Positions 12,554 to 24,000 of a stretch of DNA of 64,000 nucleotides are shown piece by piece. Position 1 is the first letter of the stretch; each line of letters opens with the position of its first letter. Under the pieces are notes generated by a model, which made no database searches, was not told where the DNA came from, and saw nothing but the letters and a program-made list of their open reading frames with translations. This DNA is from Thecamonas trahens ATCC 50062 (Eukaryota > Apusozoa > Apusomonadida > Apusomonadidae), in the NCBI RefSeq assembly GCF_000142905.1, contig NW_013657622.1, forward strand, positions 35,180 to 99,179, given 5' to 3'. The position numbers and the translations under genes are program-made.

Positions 12554-12794
12554 AAATATGCCTCCCGTCAACCCGATCACGCCTACCGAGGGCTTCCCTC
12601 CCCCGATCACCTCAACCCTCCCCGTCCCTCCCAAACGCAGGCGGTCCGGACAGATATCCCCTCAGCTCGCGGTCAGCCGACCAATCCGTCCAACCAGACG
12701 AGCGGAGGTTGCCCCCCCCCCCTTCCTCCTCACCGCCCCCCCCCTCCCCCTCCCCATACACACGCCACACCCGACGCCCGACCGCGACAATAGT

Positions 12795-13733
12795 ATGACG
12801 TCCCTGTATGTAGGAGGCGAACCCATTGCCCTTGGCGTACCTTCTGTACTGGTGTCGTCGCCTCATGTGGCCCTCCCTGCGTGTGTTGCGCTCTGGCTGG
12901 TCGTCCATATGGTCATTTCGTCGCTCTTGCCGGAGATGAAGCGAGAGAGTGATCGATTTGTGTGGGCAAATCGAATTACCAGTTTAATTCATGGATTGGC
13001 ATCAGCCTCACTTGCTGTTCCCTTTACCCTCTCTCTCGAAGCCTTTCCTACGCCTGTAGGCAAGGACAATACTGACTTTGCTACTCTTATCCTACAAATC
13101 TCATTTGGTTACTTTGTCATGGATCTGGGTATGGGCACTCTGGCTTCGGTCGCTGATGTCGCTGTCTGTCTTCATCATGTCATGTGCATGTTGGGTATGG
13201 GCTATACTCTCTACACTGGTCGATCCGGTGCAGAGCTGGTCACTGCCATTGCTCTGGGTGAGCTCACCATTCCGCCCTTTATCATTCGTTGGATGTTGAG
13301 ACATGCTCATCTGGGTCACTCGCTCTTCAAGCTCTACGTGGCAAACGACATTGTCTTCTTCCTCTCTTTCTTCATCAACCGCATCTGCCTTGGCCTGCCC
13401 TTTACCCTCTACATCATCGCCTCGCCTGATGGTGACGTCGTCATCAAGTCGTGTGCCGCCATCATCGCCATCATCTCCCTCCTCTGGTTCTCCATCATCA
13501 CAAGCCGCACCGGCCGCAACATCTCCTCCTACCTTGTCGACGGCTACTGGGACGTCGGCCGCTCGCCAGACTCGCCTCATCCCTCCTCTCCGCTCCCACT
13601 CCCGCCCAACCCCATCGTCCGCCCTTCGTCCTCGCTCGCATCCTCGGCCGACTCGCCCTCCAGTGGCTGCTCCTCCTCCGCACCGTCGCCCTCCTCGACC
13701 GCCTCGCTCCTCTCCCGTCGCTTCCGCACATAG
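12795..13733 (+). CDS. TLC-domain multi-pass membrane protein
   Basis: 312 residues. Several hydrophobic helices, including VALPACVALWLVVHMVISSL, ISFGYFVMDLGMGTL and AAIIAIISLLWFSII, with the His-containing VCLHHVMCMLGMGY motif, fit the TRAM-LAG1-CLN8 fold of the TMEM136/FAM57 type. These are ER-type lipid-associated membrane proteins, some linked to ceramide metabolism; the substrate here is unknown. I start at the Met at 12795, which follows 240 bp of C-rich sequence after the kinesin stop. The frame is continuous with the kinesin frame, so a careless gene call fuses the two. The last 75 residues are Ser/Pro-rich low complexity. A possible GT-AG intron ending at CTCCAG near 13667 would instead give a hydrophobic tail beginning WLLLLRTVALL, so the C-terminus is uncertain. 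Confidence 0.72.
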   Translation: MTSLYVGGEPIALGVPSVLVSSPHVALPACVALWLVVHMVISSLLPEMKRESDRFVWANRITSLIHGLASASLAVPFTLSLEAFPTPVGKDNTDFATLILQISFGYFVMDLGMGTLASVADVAVCLHHVMCMLGMGYTLYTGRSGAELVTAIALGELTIPPFIIRWMLRHAHLGHSLFKLYVANDIVFFLSFFINRICLGLPFTLYIIASPDGDVVIKSCAAIIAIISLLWFSIITSRTGRNISSYLVDGYWDVGRSPDSPHPSSPLPLPPNPIVRPSSSLASSADSPSSGCSSSAPSPSSTASLLSRRFRT

Positions 13734-14019
13734 AGCCGTGTGTACGGTCAAGTTGATGCCAGTCCACGCCGTGTCCGGGCTGCTGCGCGGCGCTTGCTAC
13801 CTCTGCCATCGAGATGAGCCTTTTCCCGTCTCACCTCTGCGCGTCCCGCTGCGCATCACCAGGTTTTGGGGGGTCCGTATGGCGTTTGCTTTGGCACACC
13901 GCGTATTCTCCGATCGACGACGAGCTTCTCTTGCCAGCGTAGCCGACCCAATATATAATGTTCGAGCCAACAGCCCGCCCGTCGTCCGCCAGCTCGCCGC
14001 CCATTCGCCCACTCGCTCG
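13734..14019. other. Intergenic segment before the 58-bp array
   Basis: Nothing recognisable apart from an AT-rich patch ATATATAAT near 13952. It probably holds the 3' end of the TLC gene. Confidence 0.4.
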
Positions 14020-14430
14020 CCCCACGATTATGTCTCGTTCCATTAATCGTACCCCTGCCCACCCGCCCACCTCCTCGCCCCACGATTATGTCTCGTTCCA
14101 TTAATCGTACCCCTGCCCACTCGCCCACCTCCTCGCCCCACGATTATGTCTCGTTCCATTAATCGTACCCCTGCCCACTCGCCCACCTCCTCGCCCCACG
14201 ATTATGTCTCGTTCCATTAATCGTACCCCTGCCCACCCGCCCACCTCCTCGCCCCACGATTATGTCTCGTTCCATTAATCTTACCCCTGCCCACTCGCCC
14301 ACCTCCTCGCCCCACGATTATGTCTCGTTCCATTAATCGTACCCCTGCCCACTCGCCCACCTCCTCGCCCCACGATTATGTCTCGTTCCATTAATCGTAC
14401 CCCTGCCCACTCGCCCACCTCCTCGCCCAC
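14020..14430 (+). repeat. 58-bp minisatellite, about 7 copies, with an internal inverted repeat
   Basis: Copies begin with CACGATTATG at 14023, 14081, 14139, 14197, 14255, 14313 and 14371, exactly 58 bp apart and nearly identical; the copy near 14282 has a T in place of G in TAATCGT. Each unit holds ACGATTA and TAATCGT, a 7-bp inverted repeat separated by 13 bases, followed by a C-rich half with CCCAC repeats. The array ends about 70 bp before the PIGU start codon. There are no unique spacers, so it is not CRISPR-like. Confidence 0.95.
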
Positions 14431-14498
14431 CACACTCACGCAACACAGCCACCAAACTACACAACACCGCACTCGCCCCCTCCTTCACCACCACCACT

Positions 14499-15806
14499 AT
14501 GACCATGCCCACAGTATCCAAGGTCATTGTCCTCGCCCTCGCCCTCCGACTCGTCCTCGCCCTCACACCGCTGCCTGCGCTCCTTGCTCACCGACCCGAA
14601 CTGGCCACTGTCCTCACCTCCTCCTACGCCGCCAAGGAAGCCGTCTCCATCACCACAAGCCCAAGCTCAAGCTCATCATGGTCAAGTTCATTGTGGGCAA
14701 CTTTTTTTTCGTCGGGCACTTTGGATTCGGCATCCTTTTCTCCGCTCTCCGTTTTGTATTCGGGCAACTCGACGGCGCCTGTTCACTTTCCTCCGCTCCT
14801 CCTACTTGCGCTCAAAGGCCTCGCTGCAACTACATCGCCGTCTATGCCGGCTCTTCTCCCGCACTTTGCCCTCATTGCTCTTGCCTCGCTCGCCGATGTG
14901 GTGGCTGCTCTCGCTCTGGCTGACGCTGGCTCGCTCATGGTGGGTGTGGCTCTCTCGCCAGACCTCCTCGCTGCGCTCTATCTCCTCAACCCGCTCTCGC
15001 TCCTCACTGCTCTCGCCGGATCGCTGGCGCCACTCTCCAATGCTGCCGTTGTTGTTGCTCTCGCTGCTGCACTTCGCCGCCGCGTCATCCTCGCCACCGC
15101 TGCTCTCGCCTCTGCCATCTACCTCGCCGTCGCGCCGTACACGCTGGTCCTCGGCCTCGGCATGGTCCTCTCCAAGACGACCGGCATCTCGTGTGGGCGC
15201 GGCCTTGCCCTTGCCGCAGCCGGCACTGCCGCCTGGCTCGCCGTCTTTGCCCTCGCATCGACCGCGTTGGCATCGGGCTCGTGGGCCTGGCTCAAGGTAG
15301 CGTACGGACCTATCGTCGGCTTCTCGGCGCTCCGGCCCAACGTCGGCATCGGCTGGTACCTCCACACCGAAATGTTTGAGCACTTTCGCACCTTTTTCCA
15401 GGCCTGCTTCCATGGCTATGCCGCCATATTTGCCCTCCCGCTCACCCTCCGCTTCGCGGCCTCGCCCGTGTACCTCTACACGCTGCTCGCGGGCGTCGCC
15501 GCCACCTTTCGCCCCTATCCACAGATGGCCGATATGGCCACGTACCTCGCCATTGCTGCCCTTCATGCCGCTCTTGTTCCGCGCATGCGCTACGCCTTTC
15601 TCACTCTCAACCTCATGATCTTTGCCTGTGCCGTCCTCTTCACCTTTTGGCGCGTCTGGGTCGTTCTCGAGGTCGGCAACGCCAACTTTCTCAACAACGC
15701 CAACCTTGTCTACTGCATGGCCAACGTCTGGTTCCTCCTCGACTTTGTCTACGCCAAGGCCGAGGCCGAGGCCACGATGGCGACTGCCTCGCCTCACAAA
15801 GCCTGA
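14499..15806 (+). CDS. PIGU: GPI transamidase subunit PIG-U (CDC91 type)
   Basis: 435 residues, strongly hydrophobic with about nine membrane segments. The family hallmark PNVGIGWYLHTEMFEHF (about residues 280-296) matches the long-helix region of PIG-U. This subunit is part of the ER GPI transamidase that attaches GPI anchors to proteins, and is thought to help recognise the GPI lipid. The start MTMPTVSKVIVLALALRLVL gives a plausible first helix and follows a pyrimidine-rich leader. A Ser/Thr-rich loop (about 50-70) is lumenal by family topology. The stop at 15804-15806 is only 12 bp from the stop of the convergent gene. The length matches the family, with no sign of breakage. Confidence 0.88.
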   Translation: MTMPTVSKVIVLALALRLVLALTPLPALLAHRPELATVLTSSYAAKEAVSITTSPSSSSSWSSSLWATFFSSGTLDSASFSPLSVLYSGNSTAPVHFPPLLLLALKGLAATTSPSMPALLPHFALIALASLADVVAALALADAGSLMVGVALSPDLLAALYLLNPLSLLTALAGSLAPLSNAAVVVALAAALRRRVILATAALASAIYLAVAPYTLVLGLGMVLSKTTGISCGRGLALAAAGTAAWLAVFALASTALASGSWAWLKVAYGPIVGFSALRPNVGIGWYLHTEMFEHFRTFFQACFHGYAAIFALPLTLRFAASPVYLYTLLAGVAATFRPYPQMADMATYLAIAALHAALVPRMRYAFLTLNLMIFACAVLFTFWRVWVVLEVGNANFLNNANLVYCMANVWFLLDFVYAKAEAEATMATASPHKA

Positions 15807-15818
15807 GCTCGGCCCTGT

Positions 15819-18800
15819 TTACGCTGTGCCTATCAGGTGCGACATCGAGCCCTCGCGCTCTAAAGGCGTGAGCTCGGTGCCCATCTCGTCGTCGTGGACC
15901 GGGTTGATCACCACGTCGTCAAAACCGGTCCACGAGTCCTGGCCCAATCGCAGCGCCTTGTGAGCATCGATGCCACCGTCGGTCGACTCGCCCACCTCCC
16001 ACAGGCCGTCCGAGTTCTCCGCAAGCTCCATCCGTGACTCGACAAAGCCGACCATGGCCATGGTATCGTCATGGGTCGCAGGCGCCCCGCGCGTCTCGAA
16101 CCACGTCCGTAGCGTGTCCCAGAACTCGTCGCGCCGAAAGGCCGGCAGTGCGTTCGGGTCGCCACCAGCCTTGTATAGCAGGTACATAAAGAGCAGCTCG
16201 CGGATGGCAGACGCCAGTAGGATGACCATCGAGATAATGACAATGGCCAGCGTCACCGCGATCATCGCGTTGCGCGGCGCGCCACTCTCTAGCCGCTCCG
16301 AGTAAAACACCGAGCCGCAGAAAGAACCGCCCACACAGAGACGTTGAGTGCGAGCTCGAGCGAGTTGTGGATCGCCCGGTAGAACGGTTGGAGCTTGAGC
16401 TGGACCATGGCCGCCACAGAGAAGAGCGCCACAAGGAGGACGAGCTGGAAGAGAATCGTCGAGCCAAAGAAGAGCTGCAATACCACAAGGCTGAACTTCT
16501 TACCCGTCATCACAAGCTCCCAGTAGTAGAACTGGTCGATGTACAGCCGGTAGATCGAGCCAAACCGGACAAGCGAGGAGACTCGATCGAGCTTGTGCTT
16601 CCGAACAAAGAGAACAGAGGCAAAGAGCGCAGGGATGCCTACCACATACAGCAGCGTCCCGGCTGCTGCCACCGGAAACATCTCCCACCACTCGTTATCG
16701 TAGCAGTAGAGCCCGGCGTTGCCGGTCATGTGCCACTTGCCGTCCTCGCGCTTGATGCACGAAAAGTGCGAGAGCGTCGACCGCGTCAGCGAGATGTACA
16801 AGAATGGCAGCGCCGTAAAGACCGTCGCCACAGAGATCTTGCGGTTGAAGAACTGCAGTTGCTCCGCGTCCCACACGCCCGGCGAGCCAGCCCGCAGCGA
16901 GGCATACACGTTGACGATACCAAAGACCATAGCCATGACCCCGCCCAGAATGAGCGGTACGCCCATGACCAGCATGTACTTGCTCGCGTATGACGACTCG
17001 ACCGAGCACTCGGGCGCAAAGAACTCGATGTTAAAGTTGACGACCGAGAACGAGAGCAGGAACGACGAGACCGAGGATGGCCACTCGGCCTTGAGCTCGC
17101 CAAGCAGCGCCAGGATCTGCATGTACGTGATGCCGGCGCCAATAGACGCCAGCGACCATGTCGTGCGCCGGTTCCGCCGGTCCTTGGTCATCCGCCGCGC
17201 CATCAGCACCGACACAATGGTGAACGCGAGGCACGCCAGCACCAGCAGCACCACAAAGACCACAAGCAGCCAGGAGTGGCCCTGCGGACACGCCTCACAC
17301 CGCCCGTTGACCTTGTAGTAGCCCTCGATGCAGACGCCGCAAGCAAAGCCAGCGTAGCCTGGCGCGCACGGCGAGTTCATCCCGCCCAGACACGCATCCT
17401 CCGGATCGCACCGGATGAACGATGTCACATCAACCTGGAACGCGCCTTTGGCCGCACGCGGCAAAGCCGTTCCGCCAGGGCACTCGGCAAAAGGCATGCA
17501 CGCCTCGCACGCCACCCCACCGCCAGTCAGAGAGTAGAACCCGGGCGTGCAAACGCAGGCGACAATCGACGACGAGTTAGTCGACGTCGTCGTGGTAAAC
17601 GCCGGGCAGCTGGTGCATCCGGCGGCGTTGATACTGTCCGAGTACTCACCGGGTGCGCAGATGAGACACGGCCCAGTCTCGGTCTGGGCGTATGTGCCTG
17701 GCCGGCACGACGCGAGCATCGTCACCGTTGTCGAGAAGGCCAGCTGCGCGTCGAGCGTCACCGTCAGTGTGTACGTCCCAGGTTCGGTTGGCGTGTACGT
17801 CGCCACATACAGTCCGTCACCCTCGTACCGCACCTGTATGTCCGATACCACAATCGACGTTCCAATAACCGTCAGTGCCATCCCGGACCCCAGCTCGCTC
17901 GCCACCGTCACGTTGTTGCCAAACGTATCGCGCGCCTGGGCGTACACATCGAGCGGCTCGCCGACCACAGCCCCAGCAGCAAGTGGATCGGTGCCCACGC
18001 CCCACACCAGCGAGTTGATCCCGTCCAAAACGTCTGGAAAGACTTCAAACGTCTGTCCAGAGCCCTGGATCACACCCGAGCCAGCAATGGTCGACACTGC
18101 GCGATACCGTCCCACAGTCGTGAGCCAGCTCAGCCTGCTGTGGTAAAGCCCGGTCGTCGTCGAGTGAGTCGCGTTGTCGCGCCCAACAAACCCAGGCAGC
18201 TGCGACGGCTCGCCACCAGACTGCAGAAAGCCGAATACTTCTGGAAGCGAGAGCGAGTCTGCTTCAGTCATGACCACAACATGGACTTTGTCACCGCCAA
18301 GCCGCCGAAGCACGTCTTGATCGTCGACCACCGCCAAGCGAATCTCGCTCTCGGCACCAGCACCGGCCCGGCGGGACCTTGGGAAGGCGTCCACATACGA
18401 GCGGTTGGTATTGCCGGCGCTGGTAGTGACAAACGGAAGGAAGGCGCCGTGTGGCGTGCCCGCAAAGCTGGCAAACGGCGCACCCACAACTACCGCTCCC
18501 TCGAGCATGGCTACCGATACGCCAAAGAGCGAAAGCCGGACTTCGGAGAGATCAAAGTTGACCGGTGTGTCCGGCTCCTCGCGCGGGATTCGAAACTGTG
18601 GTGGAATGCCAAGCTCCTTGATTCGCAGCCACGTGCCCACCCCCGATGGGGTCTGCCAGACCTGCGGCGGCGCGACGGGGGGTGGCGGCGAGGAGTCGAT
18701 CGGCGCCGGTGGCGGTGACGGAGCTGGCGGCGGCGGCGACGGCGGCGGCGGGACTGCAAAGCCAGCCACCGGAGAGCTCGAAAGGCTCGTCCGCTCGTAC

Positions 18801-20014
18801 AGATGGCCATAACCCTGGTAGTTGTTGGCGAGTATTGAGAAGATCGCCATGGTCCCATTCCGCATCCGCAGGTTGTGGCCAAAGAGGTCGCCCGGCTGCG
18901 CACCTGGGTACTCGATGAGCGCGTCAAACATCCAATCACCTGCGGTCTCGTTCCACATGTAGGTGGCCACCGCGCCGCGAGAGGACCGCCATGAGAGCAG
19001 CGAGGCCGCAAGCGTGACGGGGCTCGATGCGCCAGAGTCAGCCGCCAGCGCGTCGATGCCGACAACTTGTCCGGCCAGATACACGCCTGAGTATTCGGGC
19101 GAGTCGAGCGTGAGCGTCGAGTGCAGCTCATACTCGTTCGAGGTCTCGTTGAACTCGTAAACGACCACTCCTCCGAGAAGACCACCAAAGTAAGGCCTGC
19201 CAACCGCCAGTAGGTTACCTGATACCGCCAATGCCGCGCCAAATCCGTCCTTGTAGCCGGACGGCGAGCTGTGTGCCGCGTGAACGTACCACGTTCCGTG
19301 GCTGCTCGCGTTGTGGCGGATCTCATAGACTCGCGCATTGGAGCCGTCACCGATGAACACGATGCCGCGGTCGTCGACCTCGAGCGCCTTGCCAAAGTTG
19401 TCCGAGACCAGGTCGATGTCGCCAAACAACGCGGCCATGACGGTCGAGTTAAACTCTGCCACCATGGTAAAGGTGTCGGGATCAACGAGGCCACGCTGAA
19501 AGATGAAGACGGCCTCGGTGGGCGGCTCCAGCTTGGCCACACTGTCGTCCATGTCCGACGAGACAACGACAAAGCTTCCAGCCACTAGCGAGCTCCTGCA
19601 TCTTGCGCCAAAGCGGTACTTTGGCTGATCCAAGCCGTAAGTTTGCGGAGGCGGAGCGATGTGCTTCAGAGTAACATCATCACTCTTGCCTGTCTGATTG
19701 ACACCAGCATAGATGAGAAGGACCGTGCCCGAGGTAGTCACATCATTGCGATCTTGATAGGCACCAATGGCGATAAGAAGATTCTTTTCGTCGTCCACTT
19801 TGCCCGACGCCGTCAAACAGCTTCCCATTCCCGAGTTAGTATCCGCCACCAAACCGCCAGCAAAGCCAAAGACCACGTTCTCCAGCTCGCCGCGGTACGT
19901 CATCACAGGTTCGTCCAGCGCCGCCGCCGAGCTTGGTGCGAGCAACATGCTGGTGCTGACCATAGCGAGTACAAAAAAAAGAACAAAAGGTATGCGCAAC
20001 ATGGTAGTGCCCAT
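15819..20014 (-). CDS. Large Cys-rich polytopic membrane protein (propeller, filamin-like, GCC2/GCC3-like, about 8 TM)
   Basis: A signal peptide (LRIPFVLFFVLAMVSTSMLL) is followed by an FG-GAP-like beta-propeller region (about residues 40-410), a Pro-rich hinge (about 415-455), a filamin/Ig-like domain (about 670-765), and Cys-rich GCC2/GCC3-like repeats (about 767-905, e.g. CAPGEYSDSINAAGC and CVCTPGFYSLTGGG). About eight membrane helices start at SWLLVVFVVLLVLACLAF, and a cytoplasmic tail ends the protein. Such architecture suggests a cell-surface receptor or adhesion protein; the ligand is unknown. The first frame stops at 16289 inside a helix (LNVSVWAVL), but the displaced frame continues FCGSVFYSERLESG and a further helix to 15819. 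One extra T in the run at 16321-16323 (AAA on +) would restore continuity. A roughly 50-nt intron ending in TAG or GAG is a weaker alternative. The total is about 1398 residues. The stop overlaps TAAAC. Confidence 0.75.
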
Positions 20015-20202
20015 GGATATGTGTTGAAAGGGGGTGGGGGGGTGGGGGGGGGGGCCGCTAAACCTAACTTTTTTTTCTTCTTCAAAATCGTAAACCTATT
20101 CTTTGCCGTAGGGGGACACCCTCACCTTAATCTTTATTTTTTTTTTTTGCTGTTGTTTTTTTTTGTTGGGTGGTTTTTTCTTTTTTTTTTATTTTTTTTT
20201 TT

Positions 20203-20239
<37 letters not shown>

Positions 20240-20317
20240 CTTTTTGCTACTCCCTCACCCTCATTTTAAAAATAATCCTTAATCTAATCCTAAAATAACC
20301 AAAAAATTTTTTTTTTG
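20015..20317. repeat. G-run and poly-T low-complexity region
   Basis: G runs at 20032-20053 (a C tract just upstream of the membrane-protein start on its own strand) are followed by long T homopolymers to the assembly gap. No coding potential is seen. Confidence 0.85.
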
Positions 20318-20417
20318 NNNNNNNNNNNNNNNNNNNNNNNNNNNNNNNNNNNNNNNNNNNNNNNNNNNNNNNNNNNNNNNNNNNNNNNNNNNNNNNNNNN
20401 NNNNNNNNNNNNNNNNN
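20318..20417. other. Assembly gap (100 N)
   Basis: A run of exactly 100 N, probably a placeholder for a repeat that could not be assembled. Confidence 0.99.
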
Positions 20418-20610
20418 GTGGATGTAACATATACAGACACATACATAAGTAAAAAAAAAAATAAAAAAAAAAACAAATATATATATATAGACAGAGATGC
20501 TGTTGAGGTGTCTATATAGAGATACCGAACAGATATATAGACAGGACAGACATATACAGATATATATATAGATATATATATATAGATATATATTATATAG
20601 ATATATATAT

Positions 20611-20679
<69 letters not shown>

Positions 20680-20735
20680 TAGATACATATATATATATAG
20701 ATATAGGTGAACACAAATATACAAAAAACGACTGT
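20418..20735. repeat. AT/TATAGA microsatellite
   Basis: (TA)n with interspersed GATATATATA units, bounded on the left by an A run. Much more AT-rich than its surroundings. Open frames across it are repetitive Tyr/Ile strings and are not genes. Confidence 0.9.
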
Positions 20736-21018
20736 TCGGCCGCCTGTTGTCTGCTGGCCAACGCAACGTTTTGCTTCGGTTGGGAGGGGGGGGGGGGGGT
20801 AGTGGTGATGATGATGATGGTAGTCATGGCAGTGATTATGGCTATTTGCAGAAGATGTCGTGATACTCATGCCTCTCTCTCGCTCTCTCTCTCTGGCAAT
20901 CCTGATGATCATGACTATCCTGGCTACGTCTTGGACAGTCGCCATGACGATCACGTCCACACTCGTTCGGTGGCCAGCCATCACTGGCCATGCGATGGCC
21001 TGGCTGTAGCTGCGTTGC
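20736..21018. other. Short intergenic segment with G run and CT microsatellite
   Basis: Contains a G run (20785-20799), a TGATGATGATGG patch and a CT repeat (20873-20893). It probably includes the 3' end of the Listerin gene. No gene is seen. Confidence 0.5.
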
Positions 21019-24000
21019 TCAAAACGGCGAACGACACATAGGGCAAGACGAGTTGCCGCCCTCGGCAAACCAGGTGTAGAGGCAGGCGGCATGGAACTTC
21101 TGCTTGCACACCGAGCAAGGCATCGAGGGCAGCGAGTGGTTGCCAAAGTGCAGGACGTAGTAGCAGATGGGGCACTCGTCGACGCCCTCGAACCGCCGCG
21201 CGAGCGAGGACTTCCAGTGGAGGACAACCTGTGTCAACGACGCCAGCTGGGTGTCGAGCATGGCCCGGAGCGAGAGCATCCACCGCCGCCACTGCGACTT
21301 GGCAATGCCCTTGTGCGCTCCGGCGGCCTCGATGACCACAGGCTGGAGCGGGTACGCCTCGGGCAGGCTGAGCGTGAGCCCGACTTCCATCTCGTCAATT
21401 TCATACCGCGCGTTGACCACGCCCTTGCTCCGTGCCACCGTTACCTTGAGCGCGTCGGCCTCCTGCACCTCGCGCGAGGCGACCACCTCGTCCATAGCTG
21501 CCCCGATGAGGACCGGCGAGATGCGCCGCGCCACAAAGGCGAGGATCGCACCCTGATCCTCGCGCGAGCACCCGGTCCACCAGTCGCGCACAATCCGCGG
21601 CACAAGGACAAGCGTCTCCACAAACCGCCCGGCCGCGTACTCGAGCACCGCGCTTGATGTGTACGCCACCTCGCCCGCGCTCACCACGCGGGCCGCCGCC
21701 ACAGCCTCCGACGACCGCGCCGCCGACGAGGTGCTCAGCGCCGCAAATGCGAGGGAGAGCGAGAGCCGGACAGAGCCCGAAAACGCGCCGAGGACATCGG
21801 TAACGTGCCGCCGCTGCCGCTCCGACGAGTCGGCCGCATTGGCGTGGTCGAGCACCAGCTGCCACGCCAGCAGCTGTCCGAGCAGCGCCGCCCGCTGGCC
21901 AGAGCCCCAAACCTCGCGGGCCGTCACCAGCCGCGACATCACGCCGCGCCCGATCTCCACCACAAGCTTGCCCGATGCCAGCGCTGACGAGACCTCGTGG
22001 TCCGGCGCGTCGACCCACGCTGCCTCGGCCGCCTTGCCTAGCGCCGTCATGTCCACCACCAGCCGCGACGCCACTGAGTATACCGCCTTGAGCGCCTCAA
22101 ACGCCGCCAAGCTCGTTCCTTCGCGGTCCTCGCCGCGCCGGAGGCCAAAGATAACGTCTGCCTTGCGCGCAAACACTGCCGCTGCCTCCCAACCCATCGC
22201 CGCCACCAGTGAGCCCGGCCCGCGCTCGCCGAGCACGCCGGCAAGCCCAGCATTGACCGCGGGCAGCAGCGGGACGTACTGCAGCGCGTCGTCGGCCAGC
22301 GCCACCTTACGCACCTTGCGCAGCAGTCGCAGCCCGGCGCCAAGCATGCCCTGCGCCCACGCCTGGTATCCGGCCTCGCCCGTCTCGCCCACGCGCCGCG
22401 CATACGAGGTGTACCGCGCCACCGCCTTCCACGTCGCCGAAGCCTCCACCTCGGCGCTTGCCAGCACGCTCTGGATCCGCTCGTGGCTGCTGCCGAGGAG
22501 CTTGAACTCGCCGAGGCACCCGAGGAGGCCCGCCAGCAGCGCCGGTGCCTGTACATTGTCCACATGCGCGAGGCAGAGGTCCGCCAGTCCGCTGCCCACC
22601 ACCGGCGGAAGGTCCGCGGTGAGGAGCCCGTGCGCGAGGACGTGACTCGCAGCGCAATGTCCTCCGCCAGCCACCGCTGCAAAGAGCGGCTCCGCCACCG
22701 CTGCCCGGAACGCCTCGGCCTCACGAGTGGAGCCCACCGTCTCGGCCACAAAGCCGATGACAGCAGTAAGGACCCGCGTGGCGCCCGCACTCGCCAGCGC
22801 GCCGTCCACTGAGCCCTTGAGCTCGACCCAGGCCACGCCGCATGTCGTCAGCATCTTCTTGGCTGCCGCCACAGACTCGCCTGACGCCAGCGCCCGCCCG
22901 AGGTGGTCCTGCACGAGCACCGCCGCCAGCGCTGCGCGCAGTGGCACCGCGTCGCTCCGCGCCGCCTCTAGCAGAGCCGCCACCACGCCTGCCGCGTCGT
23001 CCGCCGCCAGAGCGCCCAGCCCCCGCTCGCCCACCAGCCGCGCCACTGCCACTGCTGCGGCCTCGGTCACCGCCTCGGACTCGCCGGCCGCAGACGCCGT
23101 CTCCGAGCACGACTCGAGCACAAGGTCCGGTCGCCGGCCCTTGGATCCCGGTCCGGTCAGCGCCATTGCCTCGGTCGGCGCCGGCGTGTACTCGATCACC
23201 GCCTCGCCTCGCTCCTCAAACCAGGCCGCTGCCGCCGTGTGTAGCCGCGAGAGCGTGAGGAACGTCACATACCGCCCGCCAAGCTCGATCTTGTCGGTCG
23301 CTTCGGAGAACACCATCTCAAACGAGAGCATCCGCGTGAGCTCCGAGACCAGGACCAGCCGCCACGAGAGCGCCACATACGCTGCGGCGGCCTCTTCGTA
23401 CGCCACGCTCCCGGGTTTGCCCAAGCCAGGCACCGCGTCGGGTGCCCACAGCGCGCCCGACGCCCCGACGGCCGAATACGCCACCAGCGCCTCGAGGCCC
23501 ATCTCTGCCGGCCAGTCTGCGTGAGCACGTCGAGCGTCGCCTTGCACCGCAGCAGCGCCACCAGCTGGAACACCAGATCCGCTGCCCGGAACGGCGTCAG
23601 CCACTCGCTCGCAGCCACATCGTGCGGCAGCATCCGCGCTGCCACCGCGCTCGCCGCCCGCGCCGAGTACGCCTCCCACACAGCCAGCACCAGGCTCGCC
23701 ATAAACTCGTCACAGAGCCCGGCGCCGCCAAACAGCACCTCCCACGCCTGCGCCACCGCGTTAGCCACGGGATGGTCGTGAACTGCCCGGAACCAGAACA
23801 GCGACGAGCCGAGCGCCTGGCGCCCGTCCGCGTCGAGCTCGGCAGCAACCTCGGCTGCAGGCACGCTGGCAAACACCGACAGGCTCGCCTCGAGCATTGA
23901 GCACGCTTCGCCCGCCGGCGCCGAGCTGAGGAGCGCCGCCTCGGCTGCACGCGCCACTGTCACCACCCGCGCCACCCAGCCCGCGCGCACCGCGGCGGTG

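Noticed and set aside
14020-14430. CRISPR-like array
   Set aside because: Units are directly tandem with no unique spacers, in eukaryotic DNA. The same applies to the 25-, 33- and 41-bp arrays.
20247-21227. Open frame of Tyr/Ile repeats across the AT microsatellite and gap
   Set aside because: It includes N as X residues and pure (TA)n translation; not a gene.
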